Shown: piece by piece, positions 15,347-21,280 of the stretch | How positions within the stretch are numbered: position 1 is the first letter of the stretch | Layout: every line of letters starts with the position of its first letter | Origin: Rhizobiaceae bacterium | GTDB lineage: Bacteria; Pseudomonadota; Alphaproteobacteria; Rhizobiales; Rhizobiaceae | DNA length: 21,280 nucleotides | Assembly (NCBI GenBank): GCA_021648425.1 | Contig: JAKISV010000028.1 | Span: 1 to 21,280 of the forward strand | Direction of reading: 5' to 3' | Program-made: the position numbers and the translations under genes | Notes under the pieces: generated by a model | The model's input: only the letters and a program-made list of their open reading frames with translations | What the model was told of the DNA's origin: nothing | The model's database searches: none

Positions 15347-16276
15347 TTATGAATGGGCGGTTATGTCAAGATCGCGGGCATGGTCTTCATCTGTGCATTC
15401 GGTTTCAATTTGTATGGTTGAAAAATAATAACCAAATTCATTGCGAAGCATTTCATGCGCCTGTTTCAGCAGTTGCGTTTTCTTCTTCATGTTCTCAACC
15501 TGCAAATGAACAGAAAAAACATGTCGGCCTGAGGTGATGGTCCATGAATGAACATGGTGGACATCAACTACACCCGGCAGCTGGCCTAATTGAGAAATCA
15601 CCACATCCAGATCTATATCCTTGGGCGCGCCTTCCATCAGGATAAACACCGCCTCTTTCATTATCCCCCAGGATGCATATAAAAGCACCAGGCCAAAGGC
15701 CATTCCCAACAGGGGGTCGATCAGCAAAAAGCCGGTGAATTTGATAACCAGCGCAGTGATAATAATCAGGATAGAGCCAACAAAAGTCTGCATTACATGC
15801 CAGAAAGCGCCTTTCATATTGAGATCGTCCTTTTGTTTGGAGTACAAAAGCCAAAGAGAAATTACTTCGGTAACCAGGCCCCCGGCAGCAGCCCACAACA
15901 TCGGCGTGGTTGGAAGGTCAAGCGGATTTTGTAACCGCATTGCTCCCATCACCAAAACCACCAGAGCCATGACCAGCAAAAATGCACCATTTAATAGTGC
16001 GCCAATAATTTCTGCGCGCCTGCTACCAAACGTATGGGTTTTATCAGCGCGGCGCGCGGCAATTCGCGCTGCTACAAATGCCAGCACAACACCACCGACA
16101 GCAGAAAAAGTATGAAATGCATCGGATATGACCGCAACAGAGCCGGTATATAGCCCAATCCCCAGTTCGATGACAAAATATATTCCCGTCAGCCATCCTG
16201 ATATAATCAAGGCCCGGGAATTTGATCCGTCATCAACGGGCATATGGCTTAAGCCATGGCCTGAATTGTCACTCAT
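15347..16276 (-). CDS. CDF-family cation efflux protein with altered metal site
   Basis: This 309-residue protein has six predicted membrane helices and a C-terminal cytoplasmic domain (GVVDVHHVHSW, HLQVEN), collinear with CzcD and ZitB. The usual substrate site needs an Asp four residues after the His (or its Asp equivalent) in helices 2 and 5. Here helix 2 reads SDAFHTFSA (H55, then A59 for Asp) and helix 5 reads HVMQT (H160, then T164 for Asp). Both Asp ligands are lost while both His remain. Zn2+/proton exchange of the normal kind is therefore doubtful, and the substrate is unknown. AGGGGA lies eight bases before the ATG. It follows the MFS gene by 118 bp on the same strand and may be the last gene of the mer transcript or have its own promoter. 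Confidence 0.88.
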   Translation of the reverse strand: MSDNSGHGLSHMPVDDGSNSRALIISGWLTGIYFVIELGIGLYTGSVAVISDAFHTFSAVGGVVLAFVAARIAARRADKTHTFGSRRAEIIGALLNGAFLLVMALVVLVMGAMRLQNPLDLPTTPMLWAAAGGLVTEVISLWLLYSKQKDDLNMKGAFWHVMQTFVGSILIIITALVIKFTGFLLIDPLLGMAFGLVLLYASWGIMKEAVFILMEGAPKDIDLDVVISQLGQLPGVVDVHHVHSWTITSGRHVFSVHLQVENMKKKTQLLKQAHEMLRNEFGYYFSTIQIETECTDEDHARDLDITAHS

Positions 16277-16394
16277 TGGCTTGTTCCCCTGGAGAATATA
16301 TTGAGCAAGTTTCGATTAGTCTGAACCCTGTGATCATGTTTGCGATCAACAATAGGAGTTACCGGGCAATATAGACATTCTAGTCACTGGAAGC

Positions 16395-17657
16395 TCAAGG
16401 GGTAAAATTGCCAGGCTGTCTGGCTTCAGATTTATTTATCAATAGTAACAAATACGCCTGCGCAATTGCTGCAATTAGCGAAATTGCAAAGACCGCAGAT
16501 AATCCAAAACCGGAAGCAATAAACCCGGCAATCAGCGGCAGCAAAAATGCAGGCGCGGTAATCGCATTAAAATAACCGCTATAGGCCGGGCGCTGTTTTT
16601 CCGGCGAGATCTCCATCAAAAAGCCGATCACGGCAATCGTCAAACCATTGGCCAGCGCTCCCAGCAGGAAAAATATAGCGATGAGAGAACTAAATATCTG
16701 ACCGGCATCGGTAGCGCCAATATAAACCAGAACAATTATTGCAATTGGGGGAACAACTCTCCCGATTGCAATTGCCTTCAGCAAGCTGGCCTTGCCAAGA
16801 TTGTCACCCCACCATCCCCATAAAAAGTTTGATAATAACGCACCAACGGTTTGTGCACCCAACAACAGGGCTATTCTTTTTAGATCAAAGCCAATTGCAC
16901 TGGCCTGCACAATATAAAACGGCATGGCCATCAATACCGCACCACCACACCATTGGGCAAAAACAAACAGGCGGAAAACCCGATCGGTTTGGAATACTGC
17001 AATTCCCTTGCGCAGATATTCGAAAAATCCGGGTTTGTCTGATTGCTGTGGAATTGACTTTGGTTCACCCATCGTTATGAAAATTATTGAAGAAATAAAC
17101 ATCAGGATAGATGCCATGGCGATGATTGCCGCGTAGGAAACGGGAAATTCCAGATTGCCAACCAGAACGTCAGCAATTGCAATCACCCCAAGCGCCAATA
17201 CGCCGCCGCCAAAAAACCGTGTTGCCAGTAATCGGCTGCGGAATTCTGATGGAATTGAGCGTGCAACAATATCGTTATAGGGGACAGCAACCACACCGCT
17301 GATAAACGAATAAGCAGTCCACAAAACCATTACAGCTATTGAAAGTTGAACAACTGTCCATTGAGAACCAATGAGCAGGATAAGCGCCAACAATGCCATG
17401 CAGATGGCACGGCCCAAAGCGCCAATCGCATAATAACCCATGCTCGAGCCGGAGCGCTGGGCAAAATACCCGACAAACAGCTGAGGGGCCAACCACCCGA
17501 ACCTCAAAATCGCAGTAACCGCGCCGACAATGATCGGGCTGCCGGTGAGTTGAAAGACCAGGGCCGACATAATTGTTGCAGAATCAACCGCAGCCGAACC
17601 GGCCTGAAATGCAATTCCTGCACCGGCTACTTTAGCAAATCGATTTGATTTGCTCAC
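16395..17657 (-). CDS. Major facilitator superfamily transporter in the mer operon
   Basis: This integral membrane protein of about 420 residues has twelve predicted helices in two six-helix halves. A polar central loop (around GEPKSIPQQSDKPGF) separates the halves. The family is MFS by overall pattern; the substrate cannot be read from sequence. The start is taken as GTG 17657, whose GTGA overlaps the stop of the CcdA-like gene by four bases, a standard coupled arrangement. TTG 17669 is an in-frame alternative giving four extra residues. The overlap ties the gene to the mer operon, suggesting a role in metal or thiol-metal conjugate transport, which is inference only. Confidence 0.85.
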   Translation of the reverse strand: MSKSNRFAKVAGAGIAFQAGSAAVDSATIMSALVFQLTGSPIIVGAVTAILRFGWLAPQLFVGYFAQRSGSSMGYYAIGALGRAICMALLALILLIGSQWTVVQLSIAVMVLWTAYSFISGVVAVPYNDIVARSIPSEFRSRLLATRFFGGGVLALGVIAIADVLVGNLEFPVSYAAIIAMASILMFISSIIFITMGEPKSIPQQSDKPGFFEYLRKGIAVFQTDRVFRLFVFAQWCGGAVLMAMPFYIVQASAIGFDLKRIALLLGAQTVGALLSNFLWGWWGDNLGKASLLKAIAIGRVVPPIAIIVLVYIGATDAGQIFSSLIAIFFLLGALANGLTIAVIGFLMEISPEKQRPAYSGYFNAITAPAFLLPLIAGFIASGFGLSAVFAISLIAAIAQAYLLLLINKSEARQPGNFTP

Positions 17658-18325
17658 GAGCCTACCCAATTGGCCGGGTCAACATATAGTCCAAACCAGA
17701 TCGACCAAATTCCGAGCAAAACAAACAGTGCGCCAACCAGCCAGCCCATTCCTTTCATTTTACCGCTCAGCGCATTCAGCCACCCGGTGAATCTCGGGGT
17801 AATTGCAAATATCACCAGGGGCAGCGACAGGAACAGGCCAAATAAAAACATCATGCCAAAGCCCGCAGCAATCGTGCCGGTCGTTGCCGCGAGACCAAGC
17901 AGGCCGAATAGTATCGGCGCGGCGCAGGCCGGGATATTCAGACCAAAGGCCAATCCAAGCGTGAGCGGGTTTTGCGCCTTTTTCCAGGTTGAGGGCGCCA
18001 GTTCGATCTTCCATTTGACGAGACCGGCATGGCCAGAAAGGAATGCGAGACCAATGCTCAGATAGATTATTCCAAATACCAGCCAGAAGCCTGTTTGAAC
18101 GCCAATCAGTTTTTGACCGACAAACGCGATAAATGCACCAAAAAGACCAGCAACAAGCGAGCGCGTGGCTGTGAACATCAGTACAGCACTTAGTTTTTCA
18201 GTTTTTGTGCGTTTATTTTGTGTATCCAGGAAAATAAGATGCCCGCCGATAGTGCAGGGTTCAATAAACCCCAGCAGACCAAGTCCGATGGGCAGGATTA
18301 TCAGTGTAAAGAGGGAAAATTCCAT
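17654..18325 (-). CDS. CcdA/DsbD-type transmembrane thiol transporter
   Basis: This 223-residue protein has about six helices and belongs to the CcdA/DsbD-transmembrane family, which passes reducing equivalents from cytoplasmic thioredoxin across the inner membrane. The paired redox cysteines are C24 in GFIEPCTIGGH and C134 in NIPACAAPIL, in helices 1 and 4 as expected. No thioredoxin-like partner is encoded nearby. It lies 40 bp behind merA and overlaps the MFS gene by four bases, so it is part of the mer operon. A plausible role is keeping periplasmic MerP or other thiols reduced; alternatively it serves cytochrome c maturation. The role is inferred, the family is clear. Confidence 0.87.
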   Translation of the reverse strand: MEFSLFTLIILPIGLGLLGFIEPCTIGGHLIFLDTQNKRTKTEKLSAVLMFTATRSLVAGLFGAFIAFVGQKLIGVQTGFWLVFGIIYLSIGLAFLSGHAGLVKWKIELAPSTWKKAQNPLTLGLAFGLNIPACAAPILFGLLGLAATTGTIAAGFGMMFLFGLFLSLPLVIFAITPRFTGWLNALSGKMKGMGWLVGALFVLLGIWSIWFGLYVDPANWVGS

Positions 18326-18335
18326 GATTTTTCTT

Positions 18336-18364
18336 TGCGGTAGATTCTGGTAATTATTACCGCA
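18336..18364. repeat. Overlapping inverted repeats in the merA-ccdA gap
   Basis: TGCGGTA (18336-18342) and TACCGCA (18358-18364) are perfect seven-base inverted arms. A second perfect palindrome, GGTAATTATTACC (18349-18361), overlaps the right arm, so the two hairpins would compete. They fill most of the 40-bp gap and could modulate expression between merA and the downstream genes. Confidence 0.4.
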
Positions 18365-18365
18365 A

Positions 18366-19799
18366 CTATCCGGCGCAACAAGAGAGTTTTTTCACATCCA
18401 TATCAAATGTCTGTGCGGCGAGTTTCAGCCCTTCAACAGTTGTCAGATAGGGAAAAATCATTGAACCCAGTTCTTCATAAGTCATGCCGGTTTTAATTGC
18501 CAGCGCCGCCGTCTGGATAGAGTCGGCCCCCTGGGGTGCCAGGATGTGCGCGCCGAGCAGCTTGCCGGTTTGCAAATCAGCAATCAGTTTGATCAGTCCG
18601 CGCGTGTCGCGAGCGGCAAGCGCACGCGGAACATTGTCGAGCGTCAACAATGAAGTTTTGACATCATAACCTGCGGCACGGGCCTGTACTTCGGTGTAAC
18701 CAACGCTGGCCGCTTGCGGGTCACAAAATACAACAGCAGGCATGGCGCTATTATCATAAGACAGGGAATTATTGTTTAAGGCATTTTTCGCAGCAATTTT
18801 TGCACCATAGGCCGCCATATAGACAAACTGGTCACTGCCGGTAACATCTCCAGCGGCATAAACTGCATCGCGTGAGGTGCGCATCTGCGCATCAATTCTG
18901 ATTGCTCCCCTGTCAGATATTTCAATTCGCGCTGCTTCCAGATTGAGCCCTTCGATATTTGGGGTGCGGCCAGAAGCTATCATTATTTTTTCTGCACTGA
19001 TTGTTGTGACACCCCGAGCGCCTTCCACGTAGAGTTTTACCATGCCATCAACCTGCTCTATGCGGTCATAGGTAATGGCACTGACAACTTCGATTCCCTC
19101 ATCTTCAAAATAACCGGTAAGTGCTTTTGAGATTTCGGGCTCCGCTTCGGGTAATATTCCGCGTCGGGAAACCAGGGTCACGCGCACACCGGCACGTGAA
19201 AATATCTGTGCTATCTCAACACCAATATACCCCGCACCAATCACCATCATTGAATGTGGCAGTTCCTCGAGTTCAAGGGCAGTTGTACTGGTGAGATACG
19301 GCACCGAAGCAATGCCCTTGATAGAAGGCAGGGCCGGGCTGCTCCCGGTGGCAATAATAATTTTGTCGGCATTGATATTTTTGCCTTTGAGGCCAAGTTC
19401 ACCATTTTCTGAAAAAGAAGCCTCGCCTTCGATATAAGTGATGGAATTATATACGGGCAATAAATCGCTGTATTTTGCCTTGCGTAAATCATCGACCAGT
19501 TGTTGTTTTTGCCGGATTAACGCACGCCAGTCAGAAACCTCAGCGGATGCGGAAATTCCATTGTAACGATTAGCTTTGGAAGCAACATGAAGTGTTTGGG
19601 TGGCATGAATAAGAGCTTTTGACGGTACGCACCCGACATTGACACAGGTGCCGCCAATAGTCCCAAAGCCCACCAGCGCAACCTTAGCACCTTCATCTGC
19701 CGCCGTAATGGCAGCCGAAAATCCAGCAGAACCAGCCCCGATTACCGCCAGGTCGTATTGCCCGTTTACCAGTTTACCGGTGTTATTGATGTTACTCAT
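18366..19799 (-). CDS. merA: Mercuric reductase, core form without NmerA
   Basis: This flavoprotein disulfide reductase reduces Hg(II) to volatile Hg(0) with NADPH in the cytoplasm. It has 477 residues, which corresponds to the catalytic core alone; the N-terminal MerP-like NmerA domain of Tn501 MerA (561 residues) is absent. The FAD motif is VIGAGSAGFSA at 19-29, the redox pair C52/C57 is in GGTCVNVGCVPSK, the NADPH fold is VIGAGYIGVEIA, and the second FAD segment is YAAGDVTG. The C-terminal vicinal pair C474/C475 (SCCAG), which takes Hg(II) from the partner subunit, separates it from lipoamide dehydrogenases. GAGAG lies about nine bases before the ATG. It is the fourth gene of the mer operon. 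Confidence 0.96.
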   Translation of the reverse strand: MSNINNTGKLVNGQYDLAVIGAGSAGFSAAITAADEGAKVALVGFGTIGGTCVNVGCVPSKALIHATQTLHVASKANRYNGISASAEVSDWRALIRQKQQLVDDLRKAKYSDLLPVYNSITYIEGEASFSENGELGLKGKNINADKIIIATGSSPALPSIKGIASVPYLTSTTALELEELPHSMMVIGAGYIGVEIAQIFSRAGVRVTLVSRRGILPEAEPEISKALTGYFEDEGIEVVSAITYDRIEQVDGMVKLYVEGARGVTTISAEKIMIASGRTPNIEGLNLEAARIEISDRGAIRIDAQMRTSRDAVYAAGDVTGSDQFVYMAAYGAKIAAKNALNNNSLSYDNSAMPAVVFCDPQAASVGYTEVQARAAGYDVKTSLLTLDNVPRALAARDTRGLIKLIADLQTGKLLGAHILAPQGADSIQTAALAIKTGMTYEELGSMIFPYLTTVEGLKLAAQTFDMDVKKLSCCAG

Positions 19800-19820
19800 A
19801 TTATTTGCTCTCGCACTAAT

Positions 19821-20207
19821 TCAGGATACAGATTGTGTTTGGGCGGCGCGCAAATAAAGCCAGTAGATCGCCACGAGAACCGTTGCGCCAATGGAAATGC
19901 GGATAGCATAGAAAAACTGAAGCCAGATTATTGCGGTTGAAAATACAATCACCAATAGGATAATTACCGGTTTTGGTGATTTTCCCTGACTGCCAGAATG
20001 CGCATAAAGCGCCTGCGCAACAAGACCAAGCGAGGCAAACAGCATTGGAAATAAAATGTAATCCAGACCACCGACAATGCCCGCTAACCCGACCGCGCCA
20101 AATGTCCATAGTAAAACGGGTGTAAAACAGCAAATTGCAGCAAATACACTGCCGGCAAGGCCGGTTTTTAGCATTTTTTCACTCTGCTGCTGATCTATCT
20201 TGCTCAT
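19821..20207 (-). CDS. merF: MerF-like mercury transporter, elongated
   Basis: This 128-residue membrane protein has an N-terminal half that matches MerF: a first helix with the vicinal pair C26/C27 in ICCFTPVLL, then GLAGIVGGLDYILFPML. MerF is about 80 residues with two helices and a second cysteine pair near the C-terminus. Here two further helices follow and there is no other cysteine, so the overall four-helix plan resembles MerC. It would move Hg(II) across the inner membrane towards MerA. ATG 20207 is chosen because GAGGAAG (20213-20219) lies just upstream. ATG 20234, overlapping the merP stop as ATGA, is the alternative start. Confidence 0.8.
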   Translation of the reverse strand: MSKIDQQQSEKMLKTGLAGSVFAAICCFTPVLLWTFGAVGLAGIVGGLDYILFPMLFASLGLVAQALYAHSGSQGKSPKPVIILLVIVFSTAIIWLQFFYAIRISIGATVLVAIYWLYLRAAQTQSVS

Positions 20208-20230
20208 AATCACTTCCTCAGCAGTCTGGT

Positions 20231-20530
20231 TCATGAATCGTTGGCTTCGACAAAAAGTGTCGATGGATAGCCCACATTGGCCGTGGCCTGAGTGATTTCT
20301 TCCAGATTAGTAATCTGATCATCAAAGATAACGGTGGCTGAGCGATCATCCATGGTGGCCTCTACGGACTTGATGCCTTCAACTCTCGAAATCGCTTCTT
20401 TCACAATAAAAGGACAACTGGCGCAGGTCATTCCCGGAACTGCCAGTTTAATGGTTTGTTCTGCGGCCATCGCCATCGTCGAAGAGAACAATGCAGAAGC
20501 AAGCAATGTAGCTGTGAGGATTTTTCTCAT
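20231..20530 (-). CDS. merP: Periplasmic mercury-binding protein MerP
   Basis: This 99-residue protein has a Sec signal peptide (about 1-23, ending AMAAE) and one ferredoxin-like heavy-metal-associated domain. The Hg-binding motif is GMTCASCPFIV, with C36 and C39. MerP scavenges Hg(II) in the periplasm and hands it to MerT. Length and motif agree with the family (91 residues in Tn501). AAGGAT lies eight bases before the ATG. The gap to merT is 18 bp, and the stop overlaps a possible upstream start of the MerF-like gene. Confidence 0.95.
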   Translation of the reverse strand: MRKILTATLLASALFSSTMAMAAEQTIKLAVPGMTCASCPFIVKEAISRVEGIKSVEATMDDRSATVIFDDQITNLEEITQATANVGYPSTLFVEANDS

Positions 20531-20548
20531 TTCAGGTATCCTTCTGGT

Positions 20549-20959
20549 TTATCCAAAAATGTAGGGTGCGATAACGGGGATGATTAGTGGCCAGGCGAAA
20601 GCAATGATCACCAGAATGGTAGAAAACCACAGCGCTGATTTTACCACCAGATTAGGCAGCGGCCTTGCACAGGCTTCACCCTCAACGCAGGCAACTTTTG
20701 GCTCGCGGTAGACCAGATAGTAGCCGTAGGCCAAAAATCCCAAAGTGACCGTGATAAAGAACGGCTTATAGGGCGTTAGGGCAGTCAGATTTCCAATCCA
20801 CGCCCCGGAGATCCCGAGGCTGAACAAAACCAGCGGCACAACACAGCAGGTTGAGGCGGCAATTGCCCCCAAAATGCCACCGGTAGCAACCAGTCTGGTT
20901 TTGGTTTTTCCATCATTTTGCGACGCCGTGGTAATCGCAGTATTCATAACATCACTCAT
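20549..20959 (-). CDS. merT: Mercuric transport protein MerT
   Basis: This 136-residue inner-membrane protein has three predicted helices. Helix 1 has the vicinal pair C38/C39 in AASTCCVVPLVL, which accepts Hg(II) from MerP. The cytoplasmic loop between helices 2 and 3 has the second pair C91 and C97 (ACVEGEACARP). It is slightly longer than Tn501 MerT (116) because of a polar N-terminus of about 20 residues. ATG 20947 is an in-frame alternative start. It is the first gene of the mer operon, about 40 bp behind the MerR-type promoter. Confidence 0.94.
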   Translation of the reverse strand: MSDVMNTAITTASQNDGKTKTRLVATGGILGAIAASTCCVVPLVLFSLGISGAWIGNLTALTPYKPFFITVTLGFLAYGYYLVYREPKVACVEGEACARPLPNLVVKSALWFSTILVIIAFAWPLIIPVIAPYIFG

Positions 20960-20998
20960 TTGAACGATTTTTTCTCGTAATTTCCCAAACTATTATGG

Positions 20999-21029
20999 TA
21001 GGTAACATCTGTACCAACTACAGATACAA
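20999..21029 (-). promoter_or_regulatory. MerR-type promoter/operator of the mer operon
   Basis: On the minus strand TTGTAT (21029-21024), a 19-bp spacer and TACCTA (21004-20999) form a weak promoter with the long spacing typical of MerR control. The dyad ATCTGTA-CCAAC-TACAGAT (21007-21025) has perfect seven-base arms and sits within it. It lies between merT and the divergent merR, so it probably also governs merR. The classical Tn501 operator has the same scale but a four-base centre and GTAC cores, so this is a divergent version. Confidence 0.7.
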
Positions 21030-21040
21030 GGGTTTATTTT

Positions 21041-21280
21041 ATGGAAGATGTCACCAAAAAGAGAGGCTATGCGATTGGCGAAGTTTCACTGCGCACAAAT
21101 GTCAATATTGAAACCATCAGATATTACGAACGCATAGGTATAATGCCAAAGCCTGACAGGACCCCTGGCGGCAATCGTCAATATAACCATCACCAGCTCA
21201 AGCGCCTGTTTTTCATCAGACGATGCCGTAAGCTGGGTTTTAACCTCAATGAAATACGAGAATTGCTGGATATGGTGGAT
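21041..21280 (+). CDS. merR: MerR-family mercury-responsive regulator, N-terminal part
   Basis: The frame is open from ATG 21041 to the window edge (80 codons, no stop). It gives the MerR winged helix-turn-helix: YAIGEVSLRTNVNIETIRYY, then ERIGIMPKPDRTPGGNRQY, and FIRRCRKLGFNLNEIRELL leading into the dimerisation helix. The cysteines that would prove Hg binding (equivalent to C79, C114 and C123 in Tn501 MerR) lie at or beyond the edge, so the metal is inferred from the divergent merTP genes. AAGGG lies about eight bases before the ATG. The protein would repress and, with Hg(II), activate the mer promoter. Confidence 0.9.
   Translation, partial: MEDVTKKRGYAIGEVSLRTNVNIETIRYYERIGIMPKPDRTPGGNRQYNHHQLKRLFFIRRCRKLGFNLNEIRELLDMVD

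Noticed and set aside
16330..16347. TGATC-n8-GATCA repeat and 19-bp spaced promoter-like boxes upstream of the CDF gene
   Set aside because: The arms are only five bases, the boxes match poorly and no dyad lies in the spacer, so a dedicated metal-responsive promoter is not supported.
9038..21280. The copper and mercury regions as one mobile island
   Set aside because: No transposase, integrase, tRNA, or flanking direct repeat was found in the window, and base usage does not change visibly by eye.
1..21280. CRISPR array, tRNA or rRNA genes
   Set aside because: No regularly spaced repeats, cloverleaf-like sequence or ribosomal RNA core was recognised on reading both strands.

Overview
The window reads as a chromosomal stretch of an alphaproteobacterium, probably of the Hyphomicrobiales (Rhizobiales) type. 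The grounds are the collinear block ubiE-ubiB-coaBC-dut, an nth gene divergent from a DUF2244 gene, a class III cyclase with a polytopic membrane domain, and CueR/HmrR-style copper promoters. Base composition is moderate by eye. The assignment rests on gene order and protein character only. No tRNA, rRNA, CRISPR, transposase or integrase is visible.

Region 1 (1-9037) is housekeeping. It holds the tail of an unknown membrane protein and a membrane-bound adenylate/guanylate cyclase. On the minus strand follow ubiE and ubiB (ubiquinone synthesis), coaBC (coenzyme A synthesis) and dut (dUTPase). An AraC-MGMT alkylation repair protein, a DUF2244 membrane protein, nth (endonuclease III) and an EI24/CysZ-like membrane protein complete the region. 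The most unusual item is coaBC: the reading frame starts with a ribbon-helix-helix (FitA/Arc-type antitoxin-like) domain of about 40 residues fused to a complete CoaBC. A near-perfect 27-bp palindrome sits immediately before its start codon.

Region 2 (9038-15324) is a plus-strand copper module. It holds a Cu+ P1B-type ATPase with YHS and heavy-metal-binding N-terminal domains, an unknown 63-residue protein, a Tat-exported multicopper oxidase, a DUF411 periplasmic metal protein, a Tat/lipoprotein L,D-transpeptidase and a membrane-anchored cytochrome c. Two promoters, before the ATPase and before the small protein, share the CueR/HmrR layout: TTGACC, a 19-bp spacer, and a CTTnC-n7-GGAAG or CCTCC-n7-GGAGG dyad. 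No cueR gene is in the window.

Region 3 (15347-21280) is a minus-strand mercury resistance operon read from a divergent MerR-type promoter: merT, merP, an elongated MerF-like gene, merA, a CcdA-like gene, an MFS transporter gene, and then a CDF-family transporter. The truncated merR lies on the plus strand at the right edge. MerP and MerT would bring Hg(II) in, and MerA would reduce it to Hg(0). The CcdA-like and MFS proteins and the CDF protein are not classical mer parts. The CDF protein has lost both Asp residues of the family's HxxxD metal-site motifs.

Most candidate novelty lies in four places: the RHH-CoaBC fusion with its palindrome, the extended mer operon, the CDF protein with a rebuilt metal site, and the small protein with a predicted leaderless copper-responsive transcript.
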